From NCBI GenBank assembly GCA_963169765.1, contig CAUJEN010000184.1, positions 1 to 64,000 on the forward strand: a stretch of 64,000 nucleotides of DNA, given 5' to 3'. The notes under the pieces were generated by a model. That model had not been told where the DNA came from and did no database searches. It worked only from the letters and a program-made list of their open reading frames with translations. Of the stretch, positions 41,350-50,600 are shown piece after piece. The position numbers and the translations under genes were made by a program. The stretch comes from QWHO01 sp021404945 (GTDB lineage Bacteria; Vulcanimicrobiota; Xenobia; Xenobiales; QWHO01). Positions within the stretch are counted from its first letter, which is position 1, and each line of letters begins with the position of its first letter.

Positions 41350-41840
41350 AGATCAGGCTGGCTCTGGTTCTTCTGCTGGCCGCGCTGGCCCTGGCTGCGC
41401 CGGGAAAGCCCTTCGTGGACAAGAAAGCGGGCTACCAGCTGGTGCCCCCCGCCGACTGGAAGAGCTACCCTGACAGGGCTGCTCAGATGAATGCCTCGTC
41501 GGTTTTCAAAGGGGTGGACCAGGGCGGCTTCGTGGCCAACATCAACGTCATGATGCAACCGGTCGATAAACTTGACGAGTTCACCCGCATCACCCGCGAG
41601 CAGATCAAGTCGGCCAAAGCCACCATTGTCTCCGAGAAGGCCGTCAAGCTCGGCTCCGCGCCAGGTTACCAGATGATCTGGAAGATGAGCATGCAGGGTC
41701 GCAAGCTGCAGTTTCACAGCACCTGGTTCGTAGCCCGGGGCAAGACCTATCTCTTCACAGGCACGTCGCTCGAGTCCAGGTGGAGCGGCGTCTCCAGGCT
41801 GTTCGCCCAGTCGGCGGCCACTTTCCAGCCGGTGCCCTGA
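41346..41840 (+). CDS. exported PsbP/DcrB-like domain protein
   Basis: 164 residues. The signal peptide MKIRLALVLLLAALALA is followed by a compact alpha/beta domain with the PsbP/DcrB pattern: GYQLVPPADWKSYP, NINVMMQPV, GYQMIWKMSMQGRKLQFHST, KTYLFTGTSLES. Members are periplasmic or lipoprotein accessory factors of varied role. It starts in an ATGA overlap with the upstream gene, and the rhodanese gene begins one base after its stop, so all three form one operon. Confidence 0.78.
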   Translation: MKIRLALVLLLAALALAAPGKPFVDKKAGYQLVPPADWKSYPDRAAQMNASSVFKGVDQGGFVANINVMMQPVDKLDEFTRITREQIKSAKATIVSEKAVKLGSAPGYQMIWKMSMQGRKLQFHSTWFVARGKTYLFTGTSLESRWSGVSRLFAQSAATFQPVP

Positions 41841-41841
41841 G

Positions 41842-42138
41842 ATGCAGATTTCAGCCCAGGACCTGGACGAAGCCCTGAAGGACGCTCTCTTGCTCGATGT
41901 GCGTGAGAGCGACGAGATCGCAAGTCAGGGCACGCTGCCGGGAGCCCTGCACATCCCCCTCGGCCAGCTCGAAGGCCGTCTCCACGAGCTGCCCAGGGAC
42001 AGGATCCTCATCACGGCTTGAAACGGCGGAGGTCGGGCCGCTCGGGCAGCGGCTCTCCTGGTGGAGAAAGGCCTTCGGGTCTCGGCGAGCTGCGCCCTCA
42101 AGCACTACCAGGGAGCGCGCGTCTTTCCCGGGCCCTGA
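41842..42138 (+). CDS. candidate selenocysteine-containing rhodanese (in-frame TGA at catalytic position)
   Basis: The frame from ATG 41842 reads a single-domain rhodanese: QDLDEALKDALLLDVRESDE, then LPGALHIPLGQLEGRLHELP, then ILITA, a TGA at 42019-42021, then NGGGRAARAAALLVEKGLRV and a stop at 42136. Rhodaneses carry their sulfur-accepting Cys as first residue of a six-residue loop C-x-x-G-x-R. Here the loop reads TGA-N-G-G-G-R, so the stop codon sits exactly on the catalytic residue 60. If TGA is read as selenocysteine, the protein has 98 residues. A hairpin at 42035-42055 is placed like a bacterial SECIS. The alternative is a nonsense mutation from TGC or TGT. Confidence 0.65.
42035..42055 (+). 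promoter_or_regulatory. SECIS-like hairpin downstream of in-frame TGA
   Basis: GGGCCGCT and AGCGGCTC form an 8-bp stem (one G-U pair) with a 5-base loop CGGGC. The stem begins 13 bases and the loop 21 bases after the TGA at 42019. Known bacterial SECIS elements lie inside the coding region with the loop about 16-37 bases after UGA and a G at the loop's 5' side. GC-rich sequence can give such stems by chance. Confidence 0.45.
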
Positions 42139-42163
42139 GCCTCGGGCTTTCGGCTTGATGGCT

Positions 42164-42243
42164 CACGTGCCGCTCCTGGAGGATGGCACGGTTTGTGCCA
42201 GAGCTCGCAACTGGCACACGTGCCGCTCCTGCAGGATGGCACG
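42164..42243. repeat. 27-base direct repeat, two copies
   Basis: Copies at 42164-42190 and 42217-42243 differ at one base and are spaced 53 bases. Each can fold through CGTGCC/GGCACG. They lie between the rhodanese and the promoter of the metallopeptidase gene. Confidence 0.6.
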
Positions 42244-42280
42244 ACTTGCCCGGCTTCAGGGAACTTTCAAGCCCCGGAGC

Positions 42281-42286
42281 GATAAT
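42281..42286 (+). promoter_or_regulatory. -10 element GATAAT, probable leaderless promoter
   Basis: GATAAT ends six bases before the in-frame GTG at 42293. An overlapping ATG at 42291 is out of frame. No Shine-Dalgarno is present. Confidence 0.45.
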
Positions 42287-42292
42287 GCTCAT

Positions 42293-43156
42293 GTGACAAT
42301 CAACGGCCTCTTGAGCCTGCCCGTCCGCTCCGCCGCCGCTCGCGCCCCCGAGCAGGCCGGCCGCCCCGACGCGGCGCAGGCGCTCGAAGATCTGCTCAAC
42401 CCCCGGTATGCCACCCGCGAGCTGCGCGCGGAGCTGCTCGGGGTGCTCGAGTCGTTTACGCCCGAGCAGGTCGAGAAGCTGTGCGCGGCCGGCTATCGGA
42501 TCAGCTACAAGTGCCTGCCCAGCCAGATCGGTGGCATCCAGAACGGCTACCAGAAGCGCATCGACCTCAACCCCAGCTGGGCACCCACCGAGCGGCGCCG
42601 GGCGGCTTTGCACGAGATCACCCACGCGCTCGACTTCCTCAAGCGCCAGAGCAAGCTCGGCCCGGTGCAGCGCTTCTTCAGCCGGTTCGACAAGCCGTAT
42701 GCCTCCCAGCTGGACAGCCGCCTCGAGCACCTTTACCGCGGTTATCTGACCCGCACGGCCTCGCCCCAGACCGAGGCGCGCGACTGGGAGGGCTGGGCCC
42801 GGGGAGCCAGGACCCCGGCCCTGGTGACCGCCCTGGCTGTCGGTGCCTCTCTGGCCACCGGTCTGGCGCCGGTGGCGGCCGCGGCGGCCGTGGCCGGCAC
42901 CGCCTGGACCGGCAAGAAGCTGGCCGAGACCGTTTTCGCGCCGCGCGAGACCGACCGCTTCGCCGAGCCCCGCGAGTACCGTCCGGACGCCGAGCAGCAC
43001 GTGGTCAGCGAGTACGCCGCCCGCAGCCACAAAGTCTACGAGTACCTGGCTGAGGGCGTGGCCTTCTATCTCAATAACCAGGCCGAGCGCGAGCTCTTGC
43101 GTCAGCGCGACCCGGGCCTTTTCGAGTATGTGGAGGAGTGGAGCCGGGTCGGCTGA
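42293..43156 (+). CDS. HExxH metallopeptidase-like protein with membrane-type segment
   Basis: 287 residues. H107-E-I-T-H111 (AALHEITHALDFLKRQ) is a zincin motif, with the HALD continuation seen in anthrax-lethal-factor-like and related families. A downstream Glu ligand could be in SEYAARSHKVYEYLAEGVAFY, which resembles the ExxAxxxxxY region of such proteins. A hydrophobic Ala/Val segment (TALAVGASLATGLAPVAAAA, about 183-203) may insert in a membrane. No signal peptide. It is followed 12 bases later by the STAND/SARP regulator, so the two may be co-transcribed. Confidence 0.75.
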   Translation: MTINGLLSLPVRSAAARAPEQAGRPDAAQALEDLLNPRYATRELRAELLGVLESFTPEQVEKLCAAGYRISYKCLPSQIGGIQNGYQKRIDLNPSWAPTERRRAALHEITHALDFLKRQSKLGPVQRFFSRFDKPYASQLDSRLEHLYRGYLTRTASPQTEARDWEGWARGARTPALVTALAVGASLATGLAPVAAAAAVAGTAWTGKKLAETVFAPRETDRFAEPREYRPDAEQHVVSEYAARSHKVYEYLAEGVAFYLNNQAERELLRQRDPGLFEYVEEWSRVG

Positions 43157-43168
43157 GAAGCCTGTCTC

Positions 43169-45886
43169 GTGGACTTACTGCCTCGTCCCCCCGAGACGTT
43201 TCTGGGCCGCGAGAGCGAGCTGACCAGGCTGAGCGACGTCCTGGCCCATCGCCACCTGTTCTTGATCACGGGGCTGGCGGGCATCGGCAAGACCTCGCTG
43301 GCCCTGGCTTTGCTGCACCGCCAGCCAGGTCGCCGAGGCTTCTACCTGCGTTGCCTCCCGGACGGGGGGCTGGAGGAGCTGGCCGCCGCCCTGGAGGCGG
43401 CTTCGGGAGGAGAGGCCGGTACCGCCTCGGTGCGCGATCGGCTGTTGATCCAGATTCGCTGGCTGAACCAGAGCGACCGGCTGGCCGTCATCGATGACGC
43501 CCACCTGCTGCGTCCGGCCGACCTGGATACCCTGGTCAAGCTGCTGCAGACTTACCTGTCGGCGCGGGTGGTGCTGGTCTCCCGCGAGGACCTGCCGGTG
43601 GCGCCGCTCGACCGGGTGGACATCTTCGAGCAGCGGCTCGAGGAGCTGCCCCCCGAGATGGCTCGCCTCCTGCTCGAGCGCCTGCTGGCCCTGCATCCCG
43701 ACCTGCAGAGCGAGCTGCCCCCGCTGGGCGAGCTGGCCTCGTCTACGGGCGGCCACCCTCTGCTGATCAAGTTGCTGGCCAGCCTCATCGTGAGCCGCCG
43801 GCTGCTGCCTGGCAAGCTCAGCGAGGCTCCGGCCGCGGTGCGTGATTACCTGCTGCGTGAGGTGCTCGGCCAGGTGGGCTCCGAAGAGCGGAGGGCTCTG
43901 GAGCTCCTCGCCCTCAGCCCGGTGGGCCTGCCGGGCGATTGTCTGGGAGCAGCCCTGGAGACCCTGGAGAAGCGCTTTCTGGTGCAGCGCGATGCGGGCG
44001 GAGGAGTGCTGCTGCACCAGTTGCTGGCCGGCCAGGTGGCGGCCGGGCTGGGGGCCGAGATGCGTCGCCAGCGGTGCCTCGAGCTGGCCGAGCTCTTCAC
44101 CGAGCTGGGCCAGTCCCAGCCGGCTTTCGAGCTCTTTTTGAGCGCCGGGCAGGAGACCAGGGCCCGGGAGCTTTTGGAGCAGGTGGCCGCCGGGCTCTGC
44201 TCCCGCGGTCAGTACCAGTTCGTGATCGGCGCCGTGGAGCGGGTGGGTCGCCCGGACCAGCTGGCCGTGGTACAGGCCAATGCCCTGAGTTGCCTGGGCC
44301 GGTCGGAGCAAGCCGAAGCCCTGCTGCTCGGGCGAGCCGATTCCGACCTCAAGGCTCGCATCTCGCTGGCCGGGGTTTGCCTCAACACCGGCCGCTATCG
44401 ACAGGCCCTGCAGCTCTACGGACAGTCGCTGGAAGGGTCGGACCGAGATGAGCGGCTCAAGTGCCTCAACTACATGGCTTTGATCCAGGCCTTTCGGGGC
44501 GAGTTGAAGCCGGCCCGGGCGACGGTGGATCAGAGCCTGCAACTGGCCGGGGACGGGGCAGCCCGCGCCCACGCGCTGCGCATCTCGGCCACCGTCGAGG
44601 CCCTGGCCGGTCGCTACGAGACGGCTCTGGCCCAGGCCCAGGAGAGCTTCGAGCTGGCCCGCGAGCTGGGGATGGCCCGGCTGCCCGGGCTGGCTCGTTT
44701 TCCGTTGGGGCTGTCGTTGTTCGGATTGGGGCGCAGAGCCCAGGCGGTGGCCTCGTTCGAAGACAGCCTGCGCGAGGCGCGGTTGCTGGGGGATACCCAC
44801 CTGGTGGGCTGGAGCCTGATGGGGCTGGGCGTGGTGCAGCGCTCGGAGGAGGCCTTCCAGGAGGCCGCCCGTCAGTTCGAGCTCTACGGCAACAAGATGG
44901 GCGAGCTGATGGCGGTGGCCGGAGTGGCTGCCCTGAGCGGTGCCGACCGTGCCGGGGTGCTGGCCGGGGTGGCCGAGCAGGCCGGAGAGCTGGGCAATCC
45001 CTGGCTGCAGTCCGAGTCGCTGCACCTCCTGGCTCAGAGCGAGCCTGCCCGTCAGGCAGAGCAGGGCCTGGATCTTCCCGGTCCGGGCGCGGTCTGGTTG
45101 CTGCGGCCCCTGCGCGAGAGCGAGCCTGCCGAGCCGGTCGAGCGCCTGCGCCTGCGTTGCCTGGGAGACGTGCGCCTGGAGGCTGGACGTCGCGTGATCG
45201 GCGAGAGCGACTGGCCCACCCGCAAGGCCCTGCGTCTCTTTGCGAGGCTGGCCCACCGACGGGGAGCGGCCCACGCCGACGGGGTGCTGGTGGAAGCTTT
45301 CTGGCCCGAGGCCGACCCGACCCGCGGACGCTCCAATCTGCGCCACGCGCTGCACCAGATCCGCACCGTGCTGCGCCAGGTGGGGGTGGAGCAAGAGGTG
45401 ATCCGGCGCAGCCGCAAGTCGGGCACGGTGGAGATGCACCTGGACGCCTCGCTCGATCTGGAAGACTTCGAGACGCGCCTGATGGCCGCCGCCAGCCGTC
45501 TGGCCGGGGGGGCGGAGGCGGCCGAGCAGTTGCAGAGCGCTCTGGAGCTCTATCGGGGCGACTTTCTGGCCAGCTTCGACGAGCCCTGGGTGGAGGGGCC
45601 CCGGGCCCACTACCTGGAGCTTCGCCTGCGAGCCCACCACCAGCTGGCCCGCTGCCGGCTGGCCCTGGGCCAGGGCCGCCAGGCCGAGGAGACGGCCCGG
45701 GCCGGGCTGGCCCAGGACGACCTGCGCGAGGAGCTGCACATCGACCTGATCGAGGCCCTGGCGCTGCAGAACCGCAAGGGCGAGGCGCTGCGCCAGTATC
45801 GCGACACCCTGGCTCACTTCGAGAAGGAGCTGGGCCTGATCCCTCGCTCGTTCGAGGCCGTCTATCCGCTGCTGGTCAGCCCTTGA
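43169..45886 (+). CDS. STAND ATPase regulator with C-terminal SARP-type wHTH-BTAD
   Basis: 905 residues. The N-terminal STAND NTPase has Walker A GLAGIGKTS (35-43) and Walker B RLAVIDDAHLL. TPR-like helical repeats fill the middle (about 340-620). The C-terminus carries an OmpR/PhoB-type winged helix (LRCLGDVRLEAG...ALRLFARLAHRRG, about 655-740) and a bacterial transcriptional activation domain (BTAD, about 755-895, ending LIPRSFEAVYPLL). In AfsR/SARP proteins the DNA-binding and BTAD parts normally lead; here they come last, as in MalT-like order. Probably an ATP-dependent transcription activator; targets unknown. Confidence 0.88.
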   Translation: MDLLPRPPETFLGRESELTRLSDVLAHRHLFLITGLAGIGKTSLALALLHRQPGRRGFYLRCLPDGGLEELAAALEAASGGEAGTASVRDRLLIQIRWLNQSDRLAVIDDAHLLRPADLDTLVKLLQTYLSARVVLVSREDLPVAPLDRVDIFEQRLEELPPEMARLLLERLLALHPDLQSELPPLGELASSTGGHPLLIKLLASLIVSRRLLPGKLSEAPAAVRDYLLREVLGQVGSEERRALELLALSPVGLPGDCLGAALETLEKRFLVQRDAGGGVLLHQLLAGQVAAGLGAEMRRQRCLELAELFTELGQSQPAFELFLSAGQETRARELLEQVAAGLCSRGQYQFVIGAVERVGRPDQLAVVQANALSCLGRSEQAEALLLGRADSDLKARISLAGVCLNTGRYRQALQLYGQSLEGSDRDERLKCLNYMALIQAFRGELKPARATVDQSLQLAGDGAARAHALRISATVEALAGRYETALAQAQESFELARELGMARLPGLARFPLGLSLFGLGRRAQAVASFEDSLREARLLGDTHLVGWSLMGLGVVQRSEEAFQEAARQFELYGNKMGELMAVAGVAALSGADRAGVLAGVAEQAGELGNPWLQSESLHLLAQSEPARQAEQGLDLPGPGAVWLLRPLRESEPAEPVERLRLRCLGDVRLEAGRRVIGESDWPTRKALRLFARLAHRRGAAHADGVLVEAFWPEADPTRGRSNLRHALHQIRTVLRQVGVEQEVIRRSRKSGTVEMHLDASLDLEDFETRLMAAASRLAGGAEAAEQLQSALELYRGDFLASFDEPWVEGPRAHYLELRLRAHHQLARCRLALGQGRQAEETARAGLAQDDLREELHIDLIEALALQNRKGEALRQYRDTLAHFEKELGLIPRSFEAVYPLLVSP

Positions 45887-45985
45887 GCTGAGTTCATTTT
45901 TCGGCAACCTGGCGGCAATCCAGCGTTCACCTCTTTTTCATACGGGTTCACGAGTGAAAAGGTCGGCCCGGCTACACTCCAGGCA

Positions 45986-45994
45986 TGCTATAAT
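45986..45994 (+). promoter_or_regulatory. extended -10 promoter TGCTATAAT
   Basis: A perfect extended -10 (TGnTATAAT). Transcription would begin near 46001, leaving a 5' leader of about 16 bases that already contains GGAGGAGG. No good -35 is seen, as expected for extended -10 promoters. Confidence 0.65.
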
Positions 45995-46016
45995 CTGCCG
46001 GAGGAGGAAGTTCGAG

Positions 46017-46376
46017 ATGCCCGATTATCGTGAGGAGATCGACGATCTCAAGCGCCAATTACGGGGAGACTTTGCATTCACGTGCGCCGCCCTGAAGGAC
46101 CTGGGAAACCATGTGGAGGAACAGACCAATCGTCTCGGCTCGCAGATGGATGAGATGGCCGCCCAGATGGCCCGCATCAGTAGCGACATGACCAGCATGG
46201 GAGCCGAGTGGAACGAGCGCATCCGACAGGTCGAGGGGCGCATGCGCTTGATGGATCAGCGCTTCGACTCCATGCTAACGGCGGTGCAGAACCAGCAGGG
46301 CAGCTTCGGCCAGCAGCTTCAGAGCCTGGACGAGCGGGTCACTCGCCTGGAGGAGGGCTCTCCGCCCGCCGCCTGA
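46017..46376 (+). CDS. small coiled-coil protein
   Basis: 119 residues, almost entirely heptad coiled coil (DYREEIDDLKRQLRGDF, LGSQMDEMAAQMARISSDM, SLDERVTRLEEG), Met- and Gln-rich, cytoplasmic. Probably a dimer or trimer rod. It has its own extended -10 promoter, a strong ribosome site (GGAGGAGGAAG) and a strong terminator ten bases after the stop, so it is a monocistronic and probably well-expressed gene. Function unknown. Confidence 0.75.
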   Translation: MPDYREEIDDLKRQLRGDFAFTCAALKDLGNHVEEQTNRLGSQMDEMAAQMARISSDMTSMGAEWNERIRQVEGRMRLMDQRFDSMLTAVQNQQGSFGQQLQSLDERVTRLEEGSPPAA

Positions 46377-46386
46377 GCCCAACGCA

Positions 46387-46419
46387 AAAAGAGCCGGGCT
46401 TGTGGAGCCCGGCTCTTTT
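46387..46419. terminator. bidirectional intrinsic terminator
   Basis: AAAAGAGCCGGGCT and AGCCCGGCTCTTTT form a perfect 14-bp stem with loop TGTGG. The A-tract and T-tract make it work for both convergent genes, which end at 46376 and 46434. Confidence 0.9.
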
Positions 46420-46433
46420 CGACCCGAGGAAGC

Positions 46434-46904
46434 TCAGCCCACCAGGTTGTTGACCTGGTTTTTGGCCGTGTCGCCCACGATGCCAAAAGCGTTTCCGGCA
46501 CCCTGCACCTGGGCGTTGATGGCACCGCCCACGTCGCCCTCGGCCAGGTTGGTGAGGGTCGAGCCGCTCGTCTCCAGCCCGTTGCCGACCAGGCGCGCCG
46601 CGCCCCGCACCGGCTCTCCTACCAGCTTGACTCCACTGGTGAGCACGTCGCCGTAGCCTCCGGCCATCTCTTTGGCGTCCCCGAGCACCTCGCCCGGAGT
46701 CGACACCACGTTCTTCACCTGCTGCACCGTGCCGTTGGCGGCCGCCGAGGCGGCTCCTGCCAGATCGCCCTCGGCCAGGTTCTCCAGCACCTTACCGCCT
46801 GTTTCCAGCCCCGTTCCCGCGATCTCCAATCCCTTGCGCAGGGGGGTGGTGGCAATCCCGACGGCGCCCTTTGCGATGTCGCCGATTCCGCTCAGTATAC
46901 TCAT
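46434..46904 (-). CDS. hypothetical protein with two tandem glycine-rich repeats
   Basis: 156 residues. Two related units are visible: IAGTGLETGGKVLENLAEGD followed by LAGAASAAANGTVQQVKN, and VGNGLETSGSTLTNLAEGD followed by VGGAINAQVQGAGNAFG. Amphipathic Ala/Gly/Val segments without signal peptide suggest surface-active or membrane-peripheral helices, a little like apolipoprotein or phasin-type repeats, though no family is recognised. AAGGAGG seven bases before the ATG at 46904 gives a strong start. It ends at the shared terminator. Confidence 0.65.
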   Translation of the reverse strand: MSILSGIGDIAKGAVGIATTPLRKGLEIAGTGLETGGKVLENLAEGDLAGAASAAANGTVQQVKNVVSTPGEVLGDAKEMAGGYGDVLTSGVKLVGEPVRGAARLVGNGLETSGSTLTNLAEGDVGGAINAQVQGAGNAFGIVGDTAKNQVNNLVG

Positions 46905-47080
46905 GCTGTGTTCCTCCTTGGCCGGATAGTTCTCTGTCACGACCCCCGGCACGGGGGTAAACAGCCAGTTGCAACAAAAACCTTAACCTTTTCCGAGATA
47001 TTGTAAACTCTTAATCGTTCGGGTGTTGACCGCTCGGGCAAGCGGCGTGAGAACACCTGTTCCGAGGCATCAAGGCCCGG

Positions 47081-47617
47081 TTACGGGGCGCGCTCGACAC
47101 GCCGAAGGAGCTCTTGCTGGCGCGCCTCCACCTTGAGCAACCCGCCGCACAGGTGATCGTTGCCCTGTGACAGGGTCTCGAAGGCCGACTCGGCGGCCGC
47201 CTCGTCCAGCGGAGAGAGGGCGCCCTCGAGCCGATCCAGTCCTTCGCGGAAGAGATCCACCCCGCGCACCATCAAGTAGCGCACCTCGGGCACAAAGCTG
47301 CCCTCGGGGTCGGCCTGCTCCTCCACGAGCAAGAGCTCGAGGAGCTGGGGCACGGCCTGACCGGCGAACTCCTCGAGCAGAGCGCGCAACTCGCTCAGGT
47401 AGCCGGGCACCTCCTCGAGGTTGTGATAGAGAAGCTCGTGCAGCACGTTCAAGTTGTGGGTCAGGAAGCGTTCTTGCGGCACCGGATATTCGCGCCCTTC
47501 CTCGAGCGAAAGGCCCGCCCGCGGCTCCTGGGGGGCGGCCTGCAGCAAGAGCGCGTTGCATTGAGGGCAATATTTCGAGCCTGCCGGAGGGCTGGCTCCG
47601 CAGCGCAGACACAGCAT
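47081..47617 (-). CDS. zinc-ribbon protein, last gene of tubulin-like operon
   Basis: 178 residues. The N-terminus MLCLRCGASPPAGSKYCPQC is a double-CxxC zinc ribbon; the rest is helical (LHELLYHNLEEVPGYLSELR). It starts directly after the stop of the tubulin-like gene, so the two are co-translated. It may bind or regulate the filament protein. No known family beyond the ribbon. Confidence 0.75.
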   Translation of the reverse strand: MLCLRCGASPPAGSKYCPQCNALLLQAAPQEPRAGLSLEEGREYPVPQERFLTHNLNVLHELLYHNLEEVPGYLSELRALLEEFAGQAVPQLLELLLVEEQADPEGSFVPEVRYLMVRGVDLFREGLDRLEGALSPLDEAAAESAFETLSQGNDHLCGGLLKVEARQQELLRRVERAP

Positions 47618-50600
47618 CTAGGACTTGCTCTGGGTGGCCGCCAGCAAGGCCAGCTTACCGTCCTCGCGTCTTCGGGTGAATTGCTCGGCCCGGGCCATCA
47701 CCTCTTCGGCCTTCTGGCCGATGGCCTCGGGCCCCAGGGAGCGCACCAGAGGGGACTCCATCACATGCTGCACCTCGTCAGAGAGAACCCGCACCGTCAT
47801 CATGTCCTCGAAGGGCAGCTCTGACTCGCTGGAGACCTTGCCCCACTTTTCACCGTAGGCCTCGCGCTTGTAGTGCTCGAGCAGGGCGCAGTAGGCGGCC
47901 ATCTCCTGCTCGTCCTGGGTGGAGAGCACCGCGTCGCGCCGCTGCTTGACCAGCTTGTAGAGCTTCTCGCGGGTGGCCGTCCCGGTGGTCAGCTTGACCA
48001 GCATCATGTGCCGATCCCCCAGAGGGTGGGGGCGCATCTGGAAACCGTCGCGCTCCTGCCAGAGATACTCGCCCCCCTTGAACTCGAGCACGTCGAACAG
48101 ACAGCCGAGCACCCAGCACTCGTAGGCCTCCTCCAGAGAGCGCCGCTCTTCCTGGTTGAGCACCATCAGGTCGGGGAACTTCTTGTCGTTGCAGTCGATG
48201 TGCAGCGGCTCGCCGTTGGTATAGAGCTTGAGGTAGGAGCCGCGCAGATCGGTGAGGCGGGCCATGTAGTTGATGGGGAAGCCGCCCGCCTCCTGATAGA
48301 AGATCACCTCGCTCGACTCGGGGATGGGATAGAAGTTGAGCTTTCCGGTCACCTCGCGGGTGAGGTAGGCCTTGAGCTGGTTGAGGTAGCCGGTCAGCTC
48401 GGCGGCGTCGGACGGGCTCATGCCGGCCGCTGAGGGCAGTCCGCACATGGAGTGGATCTGCTCTTCGGGCAGCTGGAAGGTGCCGTGCAGGCCGCTTCTC
48501 GTGGCCCAGTAGGCCGAGCGGGAGTACATCTGGCGCAGGTGGTTGTTGCGTGTCTGCTCGTCCATCGTGGTGTAGAGTACCTTGACCACGTGAAAGTCGG
48601 TCTTCAGCCCGGAGAACAGGTTGCGCGACTCGGTCAAGAGGGCCCGCTTCCACTCCTCGGTGCGGCCCGCCGCGATGTCGGCCGCCAGGCCCGTGACGGC
48701 CCGCTCCAACCGCTTGAGCACGGCCTTGCTGACCGCCTGCACCGTCTCGGTGCCCTTGACGTAGGCCGGGTAGTACTTGCTCTCGATGTCGGTGGGCTCG
48801 TAGAGCACCAGCGCCTGGGGCTGAGGATCCTTCTGGCTGAAGTACTTGAACCCGCCCAGCAACTCGTTCTTGAGGCCCTCCAGATCGCGGGCCAGGGAGG
48901 TGAGCTGATCCACCATCCCTCCGCCCCGACGCCCGTCAGGACGCTCGCTGCCCTGGATGGCCCGGGCCAGCCGCTCGACCAGCTCGGCCCCCTCCTTGTA
49001 GACCCGGGCCTGCAGCTGACAGCGCAAAAGGCCGGGAGTGCGGCTATCGCCCACCAGCGACTCGAGGTAGCGCTCGGCCACGTAGGCCAGGATGATGCCC
49101 TTGCGCCCGTCCAGGTTGGAGCGGTTCTGGTAACGCCCCACTTCCTGCAGCCGGCGGGTGGCTTCTTTCTGGCGCCGGACCAGCACGTCCTGAATGTCTG
49201 TCTGCTTCTTCTGGAAGACCGTGACGAAGGAGCGCAACACCTCGACCGTCTCGTTCAAGACGGCCTCGGAGTACTTCAGGCTGTCGTGCTTCTGATCGAC
49301 GAGCTGGAAGGCTTTCTTGCGGATGTCCTCAGTGGCCCGCTGCTCGAGCGTCGTCAGGTTGGCCCGGATGGTGCGCGGGAAGTGGCCCCACTTCTCGGGC
49401 TCGGCTCCCAGCTCTTCAGCTTTGAGGCGCTTTTCTTGCTCGCCGAACTTCTCTTCCAGAAAGTCGCGCAGGGTCTGGCGCGGGCCGAGCTGCCCGCGCT
49501 CCACGCTGCGCAGCACCTCCTGCGACCACTTGCTCAGCTCGTCGAGCAGGCCCTGGTTGCGCCCCTTGTCGGGGTCGGCCAGGCCCCCCGGATCGAGCAG
49601 CGAGAAGAGGATCTCGTTCTTGCGCTTGGAGTCGTCCTCCTGAAGGTGCAGGGCGGGCAGGAAGTCTTCCTTGACGAAACGGGGCAGATCGGCCTGGTTG
49701 AAAGAGGCCTTGCTCTGGCCCGACCACAGGTCTACCACCTCGGTGGCCAGTTTGTAGGCGCAAGCGGTGGTGATGCGGGCGTGGGGCACCATGATGGTGG
49801 ACATTCCGAAGGACTGGTAGCGCTGGATGAAGTTCTGCTTGAAGCGCGGATGGGCGTGCTCGTAGGTCTTGTTCATGTACTGGCGCAGGTTCACACGGGC
49901 GCTGCGCTTGTGGTCGGCGAACTCGCCGTGGGAGAAATCCTTGAAGATGGAGTCGGCCAGAAGCTCGAAGATCAGCTCCTGGCTGCCGGGCTGGCCGCCG
50001 GTGGCCTGGCCGGCGGCGTTCTGGTTGTCGAAGACATAGCAGTAGTCGAACGGGGGGAGGGGTACCCGGGCGGTGACTCCCAGCGACCACTCGGCGTCGA
50101 ACGTGTGGCTGCCATACTTATAATAGTTCAGCTCCTTGAGCAGGGCGTAGGCGTTGGCCTTCATCTTCTCGTTGGTGATGGTGCCGAAGTGATCAGGGAA
50201 GACCAAAAACGAGCTCAGGGTGACGTTGCCCTCCTGGAACAGGTCTTTGATCATGAAGGCGGTGTCGAGCAACAGGCCGCTGCCGGTGCCGCCGGCGATG
50301 GAGGTGACCAGGTAGACGTTGGTGGGCTGGTTGAACTCGACCTGAGCCAGGATGCCCTGGTCCTTGAGGATGTTCGAGTGCATCATCCGCTCCATGGCGT
50401 GCGGATCGCGCACCCGGGTGTTGGCCTCGGTCACGGCCGCGCGGATGGTCTTGTAGTGGTGAAAGAAGGCCAGCCGGCTGTAGGCGCGGATCTGTCCCGC
50501 GCCCTCGTTCATCTGGCCCAGCGCGTTCAAGCCCGGGTACCACCACTTGTCGATGTGGGCGTTGTTGGGCTCCTTCAGGTTCTGGGTGATGACGGTGGTG

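Noticed and set aside
41851..42105. 84-codon reverse frame across the rhodanese TGA
   Set aside because: It has no domain similarity, while the forward frame reads rhodanese on both sides of the TGA.
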